DNA from: Phytophthora sp. 'mugwort'
Lineage: Eukaryota > Oomycota > Peronosporomycetes > Peronosporales > Peronosporaceae
DNA: 64,000 nucleotides
Assembly: GCA_033558025.1 (NCBI GenBank)
Contig: JAUCEF010000005.1
Span: forward strand, 2,728,001-2,792,000
Direction: 5' to 3'
Shown here: positions 29,804 to 40,592 of the stretch, piece after piece
Position numbering within the stretch: position 1 is the first letter of the stretch
Layout of the letters: the number at the start of each line of letters is the position of its first letter
Translations under genes and position numbers: made by a program
Notes under the pieces: model-generated
What the model was told of the DNA's origin: nothing
The model's input: the letters and a program-made list of their open reading frames with translations, nothing else
The model's database searches: none

Positions 29804-30596
29804 ATGGCATGTCCGCAACATTGGCCAAATTTTACAGCCACCTCACCGATACGAGATCGGAGTCTAAGCGGAAGCATATTTTGGAGTGGCAAAATATCGC
29901 AAGATGATAGAAGAAATGGCTTCGACGACAACTGGAGCGCAGCTGAAGTCAGCACGGAAGAAAGGCACAGGGACGACGATTTCACCTGAAGGTAAGGAGG
30001 CTCTAGTTGAATGGGTGAACTCTCTTCGTGAAGAAGGTGTTCCTATCTCTCGTCTGGTGCTGCAAATAAGGGCAAAGGTGTTGCCAAAGATGAGGATGTA
30101 CCGAATGGCGTGTTTGAAGGCAGCTGGGTTTGGCAGAAGAGCTTCCTTAGACGTCATGGGCTCTCATTGAGGGCCAGAACGCGCCAGGGTCAAAATTCCC
30201 CGGAGGCAATGCAGGAGGAATCAAAGGAATTTTGGAGCACAGTCGTTCAAACACAGCGCGAACTCGGTGTGACCAAGGTCTACAATGCTGACGAGAGTGG
30301 TATTGCCTTGAGTACTTGCCGATGCAAACCGTCAGCAAAAAGGGCGCCAAAACTGTCTGGCTCGATGCGGAGGCAAGGACGAAGAGCGATTTATCGGTAT
30401 GTTTATGGCGGATTCAGATGGCAAACACTATCGCCATTTTTTTTATGAAAACGAAGCCGTCGTATTGTGCTTTCTACTCAAATCTCCAGGCGCGATTCAT
30501 CGAATCAATCACGCAGCATATCGCGCAAGATCGCAAAACGCTTGTGTTCACTATGACACAACGTTAAGTACAATTAGATTCATTACGAGCGCATAG
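29804..30596 (+). mobile_element. Pogo/jerky-type transposase remnant (CENP-B HTH plus DDE)
   Basis: In order: ISPEGKEALVEWVNSLREEG with VPISRLVLQI (29980-30075), GSWVWQKSFLRRHGLSLRA (30114-30170, second HTH), then GVTKVYNADESGI (30270-30305), which carries the first catalytic Asp of the DDE domain. After it the frame shifts twice (QTVSKKGAKTVW, then MFMADSDGKHYRHFFYENEA). The last catalytic residues are not seen. Inactive remnant. Confidence 0.72.
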
Positions 30597-30654
30597 ACCA
30601 GGCATGATCAAGGACTGAAAGATTATATTAGGGGGGTGTCAGAATTACGAAAAC

Positions 30655-30745
30655 GCGCTTAAAGATTGCATGCGATTTCGCTCAACACTTTCATGTGATT
30701 TCTCTCACAAATTACATGCGATTTGGCGCGAAATCGTTTCCAAAT
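30655..30745. repeat. Palindromic CATG repeats, left cluster
   Basis: The unit AAATNNCATGNNATTT occurs with its CATG centre (or degenerate CACG) at 30669, 30692, 30715 and 30738, an exact 23-bp period. See the clusters at 33840 and 34505. Confidence 0.85.
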
Positions 30746-30902
30746 CACACGGGAGTCTCAGAATGGAGGCAGGGATCACCATCGCGGGCCACAAATATAC
30801 AACAACAGGAAAGACACAGCGACCGTCACGCCTACACTGTCTCCCCCATCTTGCCCTCCGTCACGTCTCCCGCATCCTGCCCTCCGTCACGCCTACCGCA
30901 TC

Positions 30903-32080
30903 ATGTCCTCAGCGCTACTCCTGCTACGTCTGGAGGGCGACAGCTCATCGTCACGACATGCTGAAACCCAGCGAGGCAAGGACCTTATCTCTGACGTTGT
31001 TGATCTTCTCGCAGTGGCGATTCTAGAGAAAGAACTCGACAAAGAACTCGGTTGCTCCTCTCCATTTGCCGAGTGGGAAGAGCTTTTCCCTGTTGATTCA
31101 AGCGTTGACGACCTCTTCGATCTGTTGCAGCAGGTGCTTTCCCGGAGGTATTTGTCGGCGAGAGGAAATATTGCGCGCAGTCATGACTTTGTGGAGCAGT
31201 ACTTCCAGAGCCTGCCGGACGATGTTTTTTTGCGGCTAACTAGGACATCGCGAGCGTCGTTCTGGTGCATTTGTGACGAAATTAAGTCACACCGCGTCTT
31301 TCACAACAATAGCAAGCACCCCCAGGCTCCTGTTGGCTTCAACTGGCCGTCGCGCTGGACAAACTAGGGACGTTCGGAAGCGGCTGACTAAAGGACGTAC
31401 CGAGATTATATGGGGCGTTGGAAATGGCACACTTGATCTCTTTTCTCGGCCCGCTTTGCGATCGCATTGAACGATCTGTCGAGCGTGTACGTTAAGCGGT
31501 CGGATGAAAAAGAACGCAGATGCATTACACGTCGAATGGCAAGAGAAGGGTTTCCAGTTGCGTCGGCATTACTACTAACGGAACCACGTTCCCATTATCG
31601 CAGAAGCCATCCATCAACGAAGAATGCTACTTTGACCGTAAGTATAGATATAGCCGGAACGCTCAAATGGTGTGTGATGACTGACGCCGGATCATCTCGT
31701 TTCAGTGTGGGTGGCCTGGGTCTTGTGCTGATAGCACCGTCTACAGCCATATGGCATTGGCACAAGATGAACTCAAGAAACACTTTTCAGTGAAGATCAG
31801 CACCTTATAGCGGGCTCCGCGTATCCAGCAGACACAAGAGGGGATACACTGGTCCCAGCATACAAGAAGAATCAGCACCCACGATAACAGCGCCTTCAAT
31901 ACTTGCGTATCCCACGTTCGCGTCGCGAACGAACACACCATTGGTGTGCTGAAAGCTAGAGAGATTCGTCTGCAGATCAAGCGCAAGAAAAATGTTGAGC
32001 GCTTGCTTCGGTGGATAAATGCGTGCGCAGTGCTTCACAACATGCTTTTTACGCTTGGCGATCATTGGCCCGAAAAGTGA
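30903..32080 (+). pseudogene. Harbinger (HARBI1-like) transposase, multiply frameshifted
   Basis: The N-terminal region is open from MSSALLLLRLEGDSSSSRH to about 31367 and includes QSLPDDVFLRLTRTSRASFW. The DDE core continues in other frames: GIIDGTTFPLSQKPSI-type sequence near 31570, FQCGWPGSCADSTVYSHMAL (31705-31765), a DSAYPADTRGDTLVPAYKKN stretch (about 31815-31870) and ANEHTIGVLKAR (31930-31965, catalytic Glu). It ends near INACAVLHNMLFTLGDHWPE (32015-32080). At least three frameshifts separate the blocks, so no active product. Confidence 0.75.
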
Positions 32081-32430
32081 GAAGCTGATGAGCATCTTCC
32101 CACAGACGCAAACGGCAACGATGACGAAACGTTCCCGTTCCGCTGCCGCCTCAAGCAGCACGGAGTTGCTGTACGGCGTGAACCCGGTCATATCTTGTGG
32201 CTGAGAGGCGAATAGTAGGCACAAGATGAGCGATGAATAACCAGAAAGATGGCCGTGTGCCGCAATTCAATTAAATGTTAGCGCTTTTGCGTAGAGGTCC
32301 TTGTGGCTTCAGCGCTGTTAATCCTTCCTCCATTACGCGTATGACATGCATAAATCAATCCCAAAATCTCGGTACACGCGTACCGACTCGCATCCATAGC
32401 TGTGTTAGTTGTTCCTATACAGCTGGAGGA

Positions 32431-33551
32431 TCACCTGGATTTCAGACGATGTCTTGCCTTGCTGAATAAGGGCCAAGAAAGCTCGTGGCGCTGGCTGACA
32501 TCACGGTTCGCCATTTCACGTTCGCGCTGTTCATACTCGAGTTTGCGTTGATATTCTCTCGCGCGTTGCTCAGCGCGCCATTTACGCTCCTCCTGCTCCA
32601 GCTTGCGACTCAAGACGTCGAGTTTGCTCTCTCCATTCTTGGCGTACTCCATCGAAAAAAGCGACATACGGCGCTCGTTAGCGGTAGTACGTTTAGGCTT
32701 ATCGTCAAGATTGCCCGCACGTCGCTTTCCAATTCTTTCTCGACCGCTGCTTCACCTTCGCTGAATTCCATAGCTGTGCCATTTTTCTGTGAAAGTCGGA
32801 CAAAGGACTCTGATCGCTTTCAGCAATGGCGACGACAGCCCGTTCTTGTGCATCTTCTTCGTCATCGTCTTCGCCGGATTGCTGACTAGAACCGTCTGAG
32901 TCATCAGGATCGCAATGGATTAAGTCCTGGCTGCCTTCGGAATCGGAGACTACATCACGTTGTTCACGTGCTCTCAAGTCATTGCCCACTGTACAGCGAG
33001 CACGATCGCCTTTGGGCTGTGCTTCAGGCGGAAATCCGAGTTATAGAGTACTGGCCGGCTGGATATTTGGTCTTTCACCAAACAATTCGTCCATACGCTC
33101 ATACCCCTGGAACATCTCATTAAGCTTCTCCTTGAGGGTCATGTTCTCCGCGATCTCATCCTCTTTCAGACCAAAATCCTGTCCGCTGGTGTGCAGCTTC
33201 CCGTGTTTGCCTGTACCGCGCTATCTGCGTTCGCCATCGGCTTTAAATTTGCGCGCCTGTTAGGCGCGGTAGCAACTTGTCCGACGACTTCACGAAGAGG
33301 TTGTCCGCCATCAGCTGGAAGGCAGCCGTCTTGGTCATCGTCTTCCCGTAGATCTTGGTCTTTTCACCCGCTCCATGAATGATGGCGAAGTTTTCGGTGT
33401 TTGCAACCAAGGCCAGCAGCACAGTGAAGTCATCAGCAGTAAGATGAGCCTTCGCCTTGGCTTCGACTTTGGCTTTCACTATAGCCTTCGCCTTGCCTTC
33501 GACGTGGCTTTCGCCTGAGGCTTGTCAGTCGTGGTCTTAGTCATCTCTACG
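32431..33551 (-). pseudogene. Harbinger Myb-like accessory protein, frameshifted
   Basis: On the minus strand MTKTTTDKPQAKATSKA (33550) leads, after a frameshift, to KAHLTADDFTVLLALVANTE and MTKTAAFQLMADNLF, a Myb/SANT-like region. After a further break comes EDEIAENMTLKEKLNEMFQG with YERMDELFGERPN (33060-33140). Next is a Ser/Asp/Glu-rich stretch (about 32820-32980) and a basic coiled-coil tail (EERKWRAEQRAREYQRKLEY). This is the DNA-binding partner that PIF/Harbinger transposases need. It is convergent with the transposase, as usual. Confidence 0.62.
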
Positions 33552-33839
33552 ATAGCACACACGAAGGTTAGCAGGGCAGAAGCAACACGTTGTTATCAGG
33601 GGGCTTACCTCCTCGCGTGCAGCCGCTCCACGAAGCTCGTTGACGTCCAGGAAGGTGCCTAAGAGCACTTGATCTGCTCCATGGGGAGGGCGTACCGCTC
33701 TCGCTACGGAGGCGTGGGCGCCAGAAGGCCAAAAGGGCAACTGAGCAAAGTTTTCTTTTGTCGGCCTCCAACCTACGATTCCCCACGGATCGCACCTTTC
33801 CAAATCTCCCACCTACAGGGGTGGGTGATTTCGATATCG

Positions 33840-33922
33840 CGCCAAATCGCATGCGATTGTGCGAGAAATCACATGAATGTTGAGCGAAATGGCATGCGAT
33901 TCTTAAGCAAATGACATGTCAT
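33840..33922. repeat. Palindromic CATG repeats, middle cluster
   Basis: CATG centres at 33850, 33872, 33893 and 33915 (period 21-22 bp). The last unit, AAATGACATGTCATTT (33908-33923), is a perfect 16-bp palindrome. Confidence 0.85.
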
Positions 33923-33939
33923 TTATTTTGAAGTTTCGT

Positions 33940-34602
33940 CCAGGGGGTATCAGAACTTGATCACCGGTCAGGTGGGGAAGTTCCCGGCGCAATGCAGTGG
34001 GGTACAAGTAGTCGGCCATTTCTTCGAAGGCCGAACCCTTGGTCTGCTTGGGCGGTCCTCCAACCTTCGGCTTTTTGTCCGCGCCGTAGCTAGCCTTGAA
34101 GTTTGCTTCAACTTCGATCGAATCCACCAGAACTTTGGAGTCTTTCACAGACAAGTGAACCTTCGAGCTTTCGGACAAGGCGCTTTTTTCTGCTCATGTC
34201 TGTATGCATAAAGAAAGTGTTACCACGCGACAACAGTATCTTGAGAGATACAAAGGAAACGTACTGGTTGCGGACCGTTTGAGAGAGCGAGCAAGCCTAA
34301 CGAGGATGCGCGCTTCAGCTGTGAGTGGTGGTGTCTGGGTCACGTTGCGGGTAACGCAGTCACAGCCAGGTAGCGATGGTAGCAGCCTGGCAGCGACGGA
34401 GGCATCAGGGTAGCTTCTTCGCCTCGTTGCCGTTTGTCGTATGGGATATTAGCGGCAAATAGCAGGTGCTATTTCGCGAATCGCCCACCTCTGGGGTCTG
34501 TGGTTTAGAAATGACATGGCATTTGCCCGAAAATCACATGCCATTTCGGGTCGAAACCGCATACGATTTTGTCGGGGCTTTTGTCAATTCTGACACACCC
34601 TA
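33940..34602. mobile_element. Truncated Harbinger relative
   Basis: The left boundary GGGGGTATCAGAACTT (about 33942-33957) and the right end AATTCTGACACACCC (34587-34601) are imperfect inverted copies. Inside, on the minus strand (33950-34197), lies the start of a second Myb-like accessory protein (MSESSKVHLSVKDSKVLV, then SAFEEMADYLY). It is homologous to the one at 33243-33479 and is cut right after the shared LPHLTGDQV/LPRLTGAQI segment. No transposase remains. Probably an internally deleted, non-autonomous derivative. Confidence 0.55.
34505..34570. repeat. Palindromic CATG repeats, right cluster
   Basis: AAATGACATGGCATTT, AAATCACATGCCATTT and AAACCGCATACGATTT are centred at 34515, 34537 and 34560 (period 22-23 bp), about 40 bp inside the right end at 34602. 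Confidence 0.85.
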
Positions 34603-34801
34603 TTTGGATGATTCGCTCAATCGGGCAATTTTGGCAAATATATGCGGGAAGCACAATATCACGACGTAAAAGAAAAATCACAGTCGTGACTGGATTTCTT
34701 AATGTTTCATTCGCTTTTATTGTACGGTTACATACGCGTTACTTCTACATTCCTGGTGTAAGGAGTTGCCATTCTCAACATCAGTAGGGAAGACTTGAAC
34801 G

Positions 34802-36263
34802 ATGGATCCGCAGCCTGTGAAAGTGCCGGCGACGTTCAAGACGTTGCTGCCGTTTATCCGGCGCGCCGAGGAGCTAGACAGGGACACGTCGCGCCCCGAG
34901 TCGAAGCTGATCGCGTATTTCTGCCGCCAGTACGCCATGGAGCTGGGCATCAAGCTGCGCGAGAATGACGTGTCCAACGAGTCAACGGACTACCTACTGT
35001 CGCTCATGGACCGCCTGGAGGACGAGAAAAACAAGCTGCCGGAGTTCACGCAGGAGGAAGGGAAGGTTAGATGGGCTGGTTGGCTCAGATTGCGGGCATT
35101 GAAAGGTTTAGCGTTGACATAGATGTGATGACAGGAAATCTGCGAGGACTTCGCGACGGAAATCTTCTCCAAGGCGGATGACGAGGACCGCGCGGGGATG
35201 GCGAGCAAGTACGTGGTGATAGCTGTAGCATGGAATGCTGGATAGTTCTTGCGTGCTTACAGTGTTTTGGGATACGACAGGAGCACGGCTCGCACGTTCT
35301 ACGCTGCTGGCACGTTCTTTGACATCCTGAACCAGTTTGGAGACATATCTGAGGATGTAAGCATGAGTGGTTGAATGTGTAGGAAGGGGCAATGCCTGAT
35401 GTTTGGTAAATGGCGTCTGGGCTTTCAGGTTGCGGAGAAGCGTCGCTACTGCAAATACAAGGCAGCGACGATTTTGAAGGCAATTAAAGAAGGAAAAACA
35501 CCTACGCCTGGGCCGCCGGAGGGACATGACATGAAAAATGTGAGTCTGTATATTGTCACGCACTACTAACGTTATGCTATTGATGGAGGACTGATATTCT
35601 TGGTCGCGTATATGCAGGCAGATGACCGATGTGACGATGCACCGCCAGCAACTTCACCTATGGCTTTAACTCCTGCGCCAACTGCGATAACACCACCGCT
35701 GCAATCTTCAGAACCAGCGTACAACCCATCGCCCTCCCCTTCGCTTACCGAGTCGGCGAGATCCGCAGGTGCAATGAGCGCTAGCGAACTCGACAGTACT
35801 TGGCACGGGCCTACTCGCACCCAATCTCCCCCGACTCCATCAGCCCCGAGTCATTCTGCACCGGCCGCTCCTCCTGTCTCTGCGTATTCAGCTTCGACGA
35901 CCCCATCTGCTCCTGCTGCTCTTGCTGATCCGGCACCAGCCTACCAGCCACCGCCTGCCCCAACTCCGGCATATCAGCCACCCTCTGCTCCAACCCCGTC
36001 ATATCAACCTCAGCCCACTTCTACATCCCAGACCACACCTGCTCGCGCACGTAATACCCTCGTATCCCAGAGCGAAATCAATGACGCCATTGAGTACGCC
36101 AAATTTGCCCTTGCGGCTCTCAAGGTACGCACAAGTTCAACGCTGCAGGTTCCTTGGGCCTAAATTGACGTTAATATTTATCCATCGTGGCCCTCAGGTG
36201 AAAGACATGAAGCTGGCAGAAGAGCGTCTGGAAATGGCGTTGCGCAATATTAGAGGAGTGTAG
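34802..36263 (+). CDS. VTA1/LIP5, activator of the ESCRT ATPase Vps4
   Basis: Six exons (34802-35065, 35135-35208, 35281-35356, 35429-35539, 35618-36124, 36198-36263) join in phase to 365 residues. The N-terminal tandem MIT-like domain is clear: FIRRAEELDRDTSRPESKLI, YAMELGIKL, then ARTFYAAGTFFDILNQFG and CKYKAATILKAIKEG. A long Pro/Ser/Ala-rich linker with repeated APTPAYQPP units follows (about 170-310). The C-terminal VSL domain is present (SEINDAIEYAKFALAALK, AEERLEMALRNI). VTA1 binds Vps4 and ESCRT-III through these ends to finish multivesicular-body formation and membrane scission. All domains look intact. It is the first gene right of the transposon island. Confidence 0.95.
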
Positions 36264-36324
36264 TTGCATGCGTTGAGTTCATCGCTACATGTGTTTGATT
36301 GTCTAAGATTTAAGAGATGCCTTG

Positions 36325-37493
36325 CTACTCCTGCTTCAAATGGGCACCCTTGCGCGACGGGAGTGCAGCTAGGGTGGCCTGAGCCCAGTCCTTCACCTCT
36401 GCAAATTGCGCTAGAATTTCAAAAACTAAATTGCACCATATTTTGTAAACATTTGAAGCGGCTCAATAAACGCAAAGTTGCAGAGACGCACCATGGTTGA
36501 CGGTCAGTACGCGTGTAGCAGAACCCATTTCAACAACGGCATCGAGTGGTAGTTTAGCAGTCTCGATGTCCTGCTCCACTGCCTTCTGGTACGTGATGCC
36601 CTTCAAGCGGTTGCGGTCCACAATACCACCGATGACGTACACCTTGTCACGGCTCAGCTTCGTGATGGTATTGGGCGAGTCAGCTGTAAGATACACAAGC
36701 GACTCCTTCTTGAAGAGATCCATGTAGCTCTTAGACGACCCCGTGAACTACAAATAAATCCCGCTGATTAGCGCCAAGATACCCGTATACAAAACGCACT
36801 ACCAAACGAGCATGCAACATGGGCCGTACCGCCAGCCACTCGTGAAAACCGCTGATCTTCTCCAGGTTCTTCCTGATATCACCGTGCAGCGAAGTGATGT
36901 ACGCGCTGGGTCGGAAACACCAGAAATATTAGGATGAACGGCACAGAGAAGCGTGATCTCTCTATAGCAAAATGCACACGTACTTCATAGGCGTGCGGCT
37001 CCGTCGGTTCACTCCGTACGAAAACCTGCATCAGCGTACCAATTGTAAGCAATTAAGCGTAGCCCACTCAGACCCCCCATGGGACGACCAGCACGCACAT
37101 GATCTGCTGCGAGAGACTCTTCTTCTCCTTCTCGGTCATCTTGTCCTCAAACTCGCAGTCGATGACCACCTTGACGCCCTCCTCCGCAGCCATGAGATAG
37201 GCCTCGCGCTTGGCAACAGCACGCTCTTTACGGCGCAGCACGGCCTCCTCGCTCATATCCAGTTCCTTAGCTGGTAGGACGAGGCCGCTGGCCTTCTTGG
37301 CGCGCTGCTGCTCCTGGCGCTTGATCTTCTTCTCCACCTTGCGCTCCTCCCACTGCATACGGCGCTTCTCCTTGCGCATTGCGCGCTTCGAAAGGTTCGT
37401 AGCATCCTCGTCGGCAGGTTTCTCAGCGGCGACATCCACCGCCACGGACTGCTCCGCCTTCGGTTGCTCCCTCGACGCAGCGACTTGGGCCAT
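36325..37493 (-). CDS. tRNA (guanine-9-N1) methyltransferase TRM10
   Basis: Five exons (37099-37493, 36984-37025, 36830-36905, 36492-36747, 36325-36398) join in phase to 280 residues from the ATG at 37493; a TTG at 37502 is not used. The N-terminus is Lys/Arg/Glu-rich (residues 35-85), as in all TRM10 proteins. The SPOUT methyltransferase core follows: VKVVIDCEFEDKMTEKE, FSYGVNRRSRTPM, VYLTADSPNTI, then KVYVIGGIVDRNRLKG and TAKLPLDAVV. The catalytic Asp of the IGGIVDRN motif is present. It methylates N1 of G9 in tRNA. It is convergent with VTA1 (about 60 bp apart) and divergent from the anoctamin gene. Confidence 0.93.
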
Positions 37494-37736
37494 TTTCGCC
37501 AATCAAAGAAAAAAAGGCAACTTGGTCCACCACTTAAAATCACTATTCATCGGCCGGATAAGATACGGTATACTGAACTGCAGGTGGGGTTTCCAAGGCA
37601 GCTCTAATACTGGTTGTGGCTGCCGAGTATCCGGATTGGACGTTGAGTTTTACACACGTAAAAATTCTAGCGAGAAAACTTCAATCGCACGAAACAGTTG
37701 ACAAAGGTCCGGATACTGCGCACGCAGAGAGCGTCG

Positions 37737-40325
37737 ATGTCCACGGTGGCGGATGCAGTGATCAAGGGCGCCGTCGGGGGTGCCGGCTTCCTCGCCAGCG
37801 CCTACACGCTCACCAAGTTCATCGTGGCCACACCTGTGGTACGTATCCATGAGAAAGTCTGGAGGCTTGGTTAATTGCTTCATCACATCTCACACTGGCA
37901 CGGACGGATCTTGGTGCATATCGATACTGTTGTAGAAAATCGCGCCTCGTGGAGACGCCGAGCACGATCTGGACGTCGTGTTGTGCTTCAATACGAAAGA
38001 GTTCTCGCAGGAAGCAGTGGACTTCTTTGTGCAAATGGTGGAGAAGCAGAGTCACCTAACGCTCGTCCCAAAGACTAAGAATGTGCTGGAGGAGCACGAA
38101 GAAACCGAGGACAAGAAAGAAGGCACCAGGCCTGACGAAACGTATTACCTGCTCGGTGCCACGCACACGACTCTTGTCGCGATCAAGGAGAAGAAGGAGC
38201 GAGCGTTGTACGGTGACGTGAGCGAGGAGTCCATGCCCGATCGCTTTTGCTCCGGAGACCGGATCGATCTGCTCTTGTTCGAGCTGGGGCGCTTGAAAGT
38301 ATACCCCACTTACTATTGTCATACTGAAGGTCATACGATCGAGAAGGCGGAAGAGCATGTGGCTGGGATGCCTGAGCCGTTCCAGGACGAGGAGCATGGA
38401 CTGCTTTTGCAACAGGCGATGCATACGAAGCTGCTGACGGACCACTTTCCGTTGCACGACGACAACGAGCGCAGCGAATTGGTGGAGACGTGGGTGAAGG
38501 AGTGGAACAAGCCCCAGCCGCTCAATACGGTGCGGTCGTACTTTGGAGACGAAGTTGGATTCTACTTCGGCTTCCTCGGGATGTACACTCAGTGGTTGAT
38601 GCCGCTGGCTGCAGTTGGCTTGTTGACGTTTATCCTTGATTTCTTACCAAGCTGGGCTGCTTATGGGCGCGGTTTGTATTCGCTCTTGGTGACGAGTTGG
38701 GCGACAGCGTTTTTGAAGTTTTGGAAGCGTCGCGAAAGTACATTGCGCAATGAGTGGGGCATATCTAGTTCAGATTCGCTGGCTCTGGAGCCTACTCGCA
38801 CAGATTTCGTTGGCGAGAAACGATTTGACCCGGTCGAGGGATGCTACTACACCTTTTTCTCGTCTAAAGACCGCGCAAAACGCTATTTCGTGACGATTTT
38901 CGCGACAATGGCCGCAATGGCTGTGGTAACAATGTTGATGATTTTTTATTGCTGGATGGAGGAATGGTTCACTATTGCATTCACTCCTGCTATGGGATGG
39001 GATGGCTTTTGGGAGTATGTGTATCTCGTACCCTCTATAATTTACTCGATCGTGGTGCTGTACGTGGATGCGAAATACTCCGAGCTCGCTTCCTACCTGA
39101 CGCAGTACGAAAACCATCGCACTGAGAGTGATGTAAGTTACGGCTCTTGTTTTATACTGTCTTGTGGTTAATGAAGTACTGACTTGGCAATTGTATCTTA
39201 GTTTGCGAATGCCCAGGTGCTCAAGTTGGCTTTGTTCTATTTCGTGAACAACTTCGGATTCCTGTTCTACGTGGCATTCAAGACGCGCGATATGTCCCTA
39301 TTGGAGCAGACACTGAGTTCATTGCTGATCACGCGACAACTTTTGGGTAATCTGCAGGAGCAGATGATGCCCTACATGAGCAAGAGATCATCGTTGAAGG
39401 CGGAAGCTGGGAAGCTGGCTAAAGAATTGCACAACTTGGATGCAGTCGTGAACAAGGTTGACGCGGAGCTCTTGTTCCCCACGTATGAAGGAACCTTCGA
39501 CGACTATTTGGAGATGTTTGTACAATTTGGGTACGTTTGCAACTTTTTCGTTTAATTTCAATGAGTGCATATTTCATTGCTAACCTTGACCGCAATGCTT
39601 TGTTACGATGCTGCAGCCAAGTGACTCTGTTCGCGGCGGCATACCCTCTTGCTTCCCTTTGGAGTCTGTGCAACAACATCATGGAGATTCGAAGTGACGG
39701 CTTCAAGCTTTGCGTAAGTTTCCGTCGGAGCCACCGAACGTCTACACACGGCATCGGCACATGGTTCTATGCCTTCAGTGCGTTGGGCTACCTGTCGGTA
39801 ATGACGAATTGCGCGATTTTCGGGCTGCACTCGGGTTTTCTCAACAGGTTGTTCCCAAAAATGTCGTTTGCCGGGTCGCTGGTAGCCGTCGCTCTAATGG
39901 AGCACGCCATGGTGGCCGTGAAGGTATGCGTGGAGATGTTCGTGCCAGACACGACTGCTGCTGTTGTCGAAGCGCATCGCATGAGGCGAGCGTGGCTCCG
40001 CAAGAAGGCCTCGCTCCAAGTGGAACTGTCGTCGCGCCTGCTGCTGCAGAGCCAGGTGTCCAACGACAACAAGAGCGACGACAATGACAGCAGCGCGCCG
40101 CCCTCGCAAGAAGTAATTGCTGCAGCTGATGTGAACGAGTGGCTAAGTCGCGAGAAGGAGCGCCGCTTGAAGCTTGAGCGCGAACTTAAGAGCCTGAATG
40201 ATTTGTACATGAGCTGGGTCCGCGAAGAACAGGCCAAGCGCAAGAAGACGGAGCACAAGCTAGCGGCACTCATGGAGCGCGTTGAGGCGCCGCTACACGC
40301 CATGGACGCACCCAAGCAGGGCTAG
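37737..40325 (+). CDS. Anoctamin (TMEM16 family) channel or lipid scramblase
   Basis: Four exons (37737-37838, 37936-39132, 39202-39530, 39617-40325) join in phase to about 778 residues. A cytosolic N-terminal domain (to about residue 230) is followed by SYFGDEVGFYFGFLGMYTQW, the start of the anoctamin domain, and about eight to ten hydrophobic segments. Diagnostic sequence includes LMPLAAVGL, NNIMEIRSDGFKLC and LALFYFVNNFGFLFYVAF. The C-terminus is a charged coiled coil (LSREKERRLKLERELKSL). It is closest in layout to the ANO10 group. Anoctamins are Ca-activated chloride channels or phospholipid scramblases; which one cannot be told here. A possible GTAAGT at 39715 is read through because the frame stays open and homologous. 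Confidence 0.9.
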
Positions 40326-40592
40326 CCGCGCAGGGCAAGAGCGTAAGAGATGGACACGGCATGTGTCAAACATATTACGCAAAATGTATCCATTTCGGTA
40401 ACACTGGAGTAGTCTGTTTGACAAGTTGTATATTCGGTAGGATAGGTTGAAACGACCGGTCGACGTTGGGTTAGACAAAGACAGTGAGAAAAGCTTCCTC
40501 TTCCTCGCTTTTGTATTGGGAGTCCAGCCCAGCCAGCGAGCGACTCGGCGATCAGTTGCGAATAAACGAGGAACAGGAGCAGTTTCACGAAC

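Larger units (their letters stand above)
30631..33935 (+). mobile_element. PIF/Harbinger element, decayed, with palindromic end repeats
   Basis: The left end reads GGGGGGTGTCAGAATTACG (30631-30649), close to the complement of the end at 34584-34602. About 85 bp at 30660-30745 recurs in inverted orientation at about 33830-33910, so these are the long subterminal inverted repeats. Between them lie a Harbinger transposase remnant on the plus strand and a Myb-like accessory gene remnant on the minus strand, the two-gene organisation of this superfamily. The right end is blurred by an adjoining relative (33940-34602). A TTA flanks the left end, but no clean 3-bp duplication is seen. Confidence 0.68.

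Noticed and set aside
39715..39780. Intron in the last exon of the anoctamin gene (GTAAGT at 39715)
   Set aside because: No suitable acceptor keeps the frame, and the read-through translation stays open and protein-like.
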